Shown in pieces: positions 62,746 through 64,000 of a DNA stretch of 64,000 nt. This DNA is from CAADGL01 sp964643885 (lineage in GTDB: Bacteria > Planctomycetota > Phycisphaerae > UBA1845 > Fen-1342), in NCBI GenBank assembly GCA_964643885.1, contig CAZXUI010000014.1, forward strand, positions 1 through 64,000, given 5' to 3'. The stretch's first letter is position 1; each line of letters starts with the position of its first letter. Below the pieces are notes generated by a model. It searched no databases. It saw nothing but the letters and a program-made list of their open reading frames with translations, and was not told the origin of the DNA. The translations under genes were made by a program, and so were the position numbers.

Positions 62746-64000
62746 GCGAGTTCTGATCGCAGCCGCCGGGCTGTGGCCGGCGGTTCTGGCGAGCCATGCC
62801 GCCGGCCAGACGCCGCCCGCAGGGCAGCCCGAGCCGCCGCCGGCCGCCGCTGAGACGCCCGAGGCCAGCGAAAGCGGCCCGCCGGAGCTGTACTGGCCGA
62901 CTCGCGGCCGGCCGGCGTTCGTCTCACCCGGTGGTGTCCTGACCATTGTGGGCCGGCTGGGAGAATCGCTGGAGAGCGCAGAAGCTGCGCTGATCCGGCG
63001 AAGCGGTTTGCCGCTGCGGGTGGAGCTCGACCTGAGCAAGTCGAACGAAGCGGAGCGGGCGGCCGGCCGGATTTCGATCCCGCTGCCGGCGGACCTCGCC
63101 ACCGGACTGTACGACCTCCACATCGAGCTTCCGGGCCAGGTATCGCTGGTGGCCCCGCGCGGTGTGAGCATCGGCCCGCAGGACGGACCGGTGCGGCTGG
63201 TTCATCTCTCCAACATGAACGCGGGCGAGCTGAGCGTGCCGGAGCTGGATCGGCGGTTGATCGAGGAGGTGAATCTCCTGGGTCCGACGGCCGTCGTGCT
63301 GACGGGCGACCTGGTGGATGCCCTCTGCCCGGACCGGCGCCAGGCGTGGCAGAAGGTATCGGAGTTTCTCGACCGGCTGGAGGCGCCGGCGATCATCGCC
63401 TGCGGCGATCACGATGGGGCGGCGGAATACATGCGGCACGTGGCGCCCAGCGTAGTCGGCGAAGTGCGGATCGGGCAGGTTCGAGGCGTCGTGCTGCGCG
63501 ATCACCCGGGCGCACCGCTGGCCGGCGACGCCGAGCAGGTCCGCTGGGCCAACCGCGTGCTCGGCCAGCCCGGCGATGCGGCGATGACGTTCATCGTCTC
63601 GCACGACGAGTTGCCCGGGTTGCTCGAGGTGTGGCAGCGCGAGGATGTTCTCTCGCAGATGCTCTCGGCCTCGCGCCTGGGTGTGTGGTTTTCCGGCGGA
63701 CACACGGACTGGGACGGGCGTGAATACCAGGAACTGATCGCGGCGGCGCACCCGCTGCTGTATCTGCGGACGGCCCAGGCGAGCGGGGCGACGATCGGCG
63801 GGGCGCCGGGCACAGCCCACTGGCAGCTCGTCGAATTGAACGGACGCGAAGCAGACGTGGCGGGCGAGCCGCATGTGCCCGTGGAGCGGCGGCCGTCGGT
63901 GGCCGTCGGACGGCTGCACGTGACCTTCGACGGCCCGAACGACGGGTCGACCGAGCAGCTCGCCTTCACGGCCGTCAGCCGGCTCCCGTTTGGCGTGCGC
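62744..64000 (+). CDS. Exported metallophosphoesterase-like protein, cut by the window edge
   Basis: At least 419 codons, open to the last base. The signal peptide (about 1-21, LIAAAGLWPAVLASHAAGQ) is followed by a beta-rich segment (about 40-140) and a calcineurin-like phosphoesterase domain: VVLTGDLVDAL, IIACGDHDGAAEY, FIVSHDELPG and WFSGGHTDWDG. The first metal motif is altered (VHLSNMNAGE in place of the usual Asp-x-His), and the last has GHTD for GHxH, so metal binding may be incomplete. A GTG at 62732 with AGAGG upstream is a better start by ribosome site. Either way the start overlaps the divergent glycosylase gene. Confidence 0.7.
   Translation, partial: MRVLIAAAGLWPAVLASHAAGQTPPAGQPEPPPAAAETPEASESGPPELYWPTRGRPAFVSPGGVLTIVGRLGESLESAEAALIRRSGLPLRVELDLSKSNEAERAAGRISIPLPADLATGLYDLHIELPGQVSLVAPRGVSIGPQDGPVRLVHLSNMNAGELSVPELDRRLIEEVNLLGPTAVVLTGDLVDALCPDRRQAWQKVSEFLDRLEAPAIIACGDHDGAAEYMRHVAPSVVGEVRIGQVRGVVLRDHPGAPLAGDAEQVRWANRVLGQPGDAAMTFIVSHDELPGLLEVWQREDVLSQMLSASRLGVWFSGGHTDWDGREYQELIAAAHPLLYLRTAQASGATIGGAPGTAHWQLVELNGREADVAGEPHVPVERRPSVAVGRLHVTFDGPNDGSTEQLAFTAVSRLPFGVR

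Overview
The window is GC-rich, densely packed bacterial DNA. Its hallmark protein families point to Planctomycetota, probably a Phycisphaerae-like lineage: a PSCyt1/DUF1549/DUF1553 protein paired with a DUF1501 protein, a DUF2231-cytochrome c-leucine-rich-repeat protein, a secreted protein ending in paired dockerin-like calcium loops, and a PEP-CTERM protein. The class-level assignment is inference. No rRNA, tRNA, CRISPR array or transposase was recognised.

Layout. 1-600 is repeat-rich and holds no supported gene. 601-9660 (minus) is a complete cbb3 oxidase and assembly operon, ccoNO(fused)-ccoQ-ccoP-ccoG-ccoH-safE-like-ccoI-ccoS, divergent from an Rrf2-type regulator (10068-10526). 10542-20588 (minus) is planctomycete surface and polymer machinery: a GH20 hexosaminidase, a DUF2231/cytochrome/LRR protein, DUF1501 and PSCyt1/PSD1. 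20914-30884 holds a degenerate receiver domain, a dockerin-type secreted protein, a trifunctional chorismate mutase-prephenate dehydratase-DAHP synthase, mutM overlapping asnB, a lone FliN and murJ. 30885-31285 holds two tandem homologous small-RNA candidates, each with its own promoter, an exposed CUCCUCCUCC tract and an intrinsic terminator. 31286-36987 holds carA and an error-prone DnaE2 polymerase gene. The dnaE2 gene is interrupted in frame by an IVS-like element of about 570 bp with terminal inverted repeats and its own four-helix-bundle (S23-family) gene.

37610-38368 is a PEP-CTERM protein. 38536-45086 (minus) is an isc iron-sulfur operon (iscR-iscS-HEPN gene-iscU-iscA-hscB-hscA-fdx). 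45412-54275 is a phosphate-starvation operon (phoB-phoR-pstSCAB-phoU plus a membrane glycosyltransferase-like gene) with 11-bp-period TTAACA boxes upstream of phoB and pstS. 55711-59995 (minus) is a tightly coupled three-gene unit with two thymidylate-kinase-like P-loop proteins flanking a CHAD-exopolyphosphatase fusion. The window ends with a MazG-like protein, a DUF1570 putative peptidase, a family-4 uracil-DNA glycosylase and a metallophosphoesterase-like gene cut by the window edge.

How the genes fit together. The cbb3 operon supplies a high-affinity terminal oxidase with its copper and redox assembly factors. The isc operon supplies Fe-S clusters, including those likely needed by CcoG and both Rrf2-type regulators. 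The pho/pst operon imports phosphate, and the CHAD-PPX cluster plausibly acts on stored polyphosphate.

Several repeat families are scattered between genes and sometimes enter coding sequence: GGGATTAA-type tracts, an element of about 170 bp with 25-27 bp inverted ends, a palindromic 57-bp tandem repeat and a GGTACGGGCGTCTCGCCC-type repeat. The two strongest leads are the IVS-like element inside dnaE2 and the tandem anti-Shine-Dalgarno RNA candidates.
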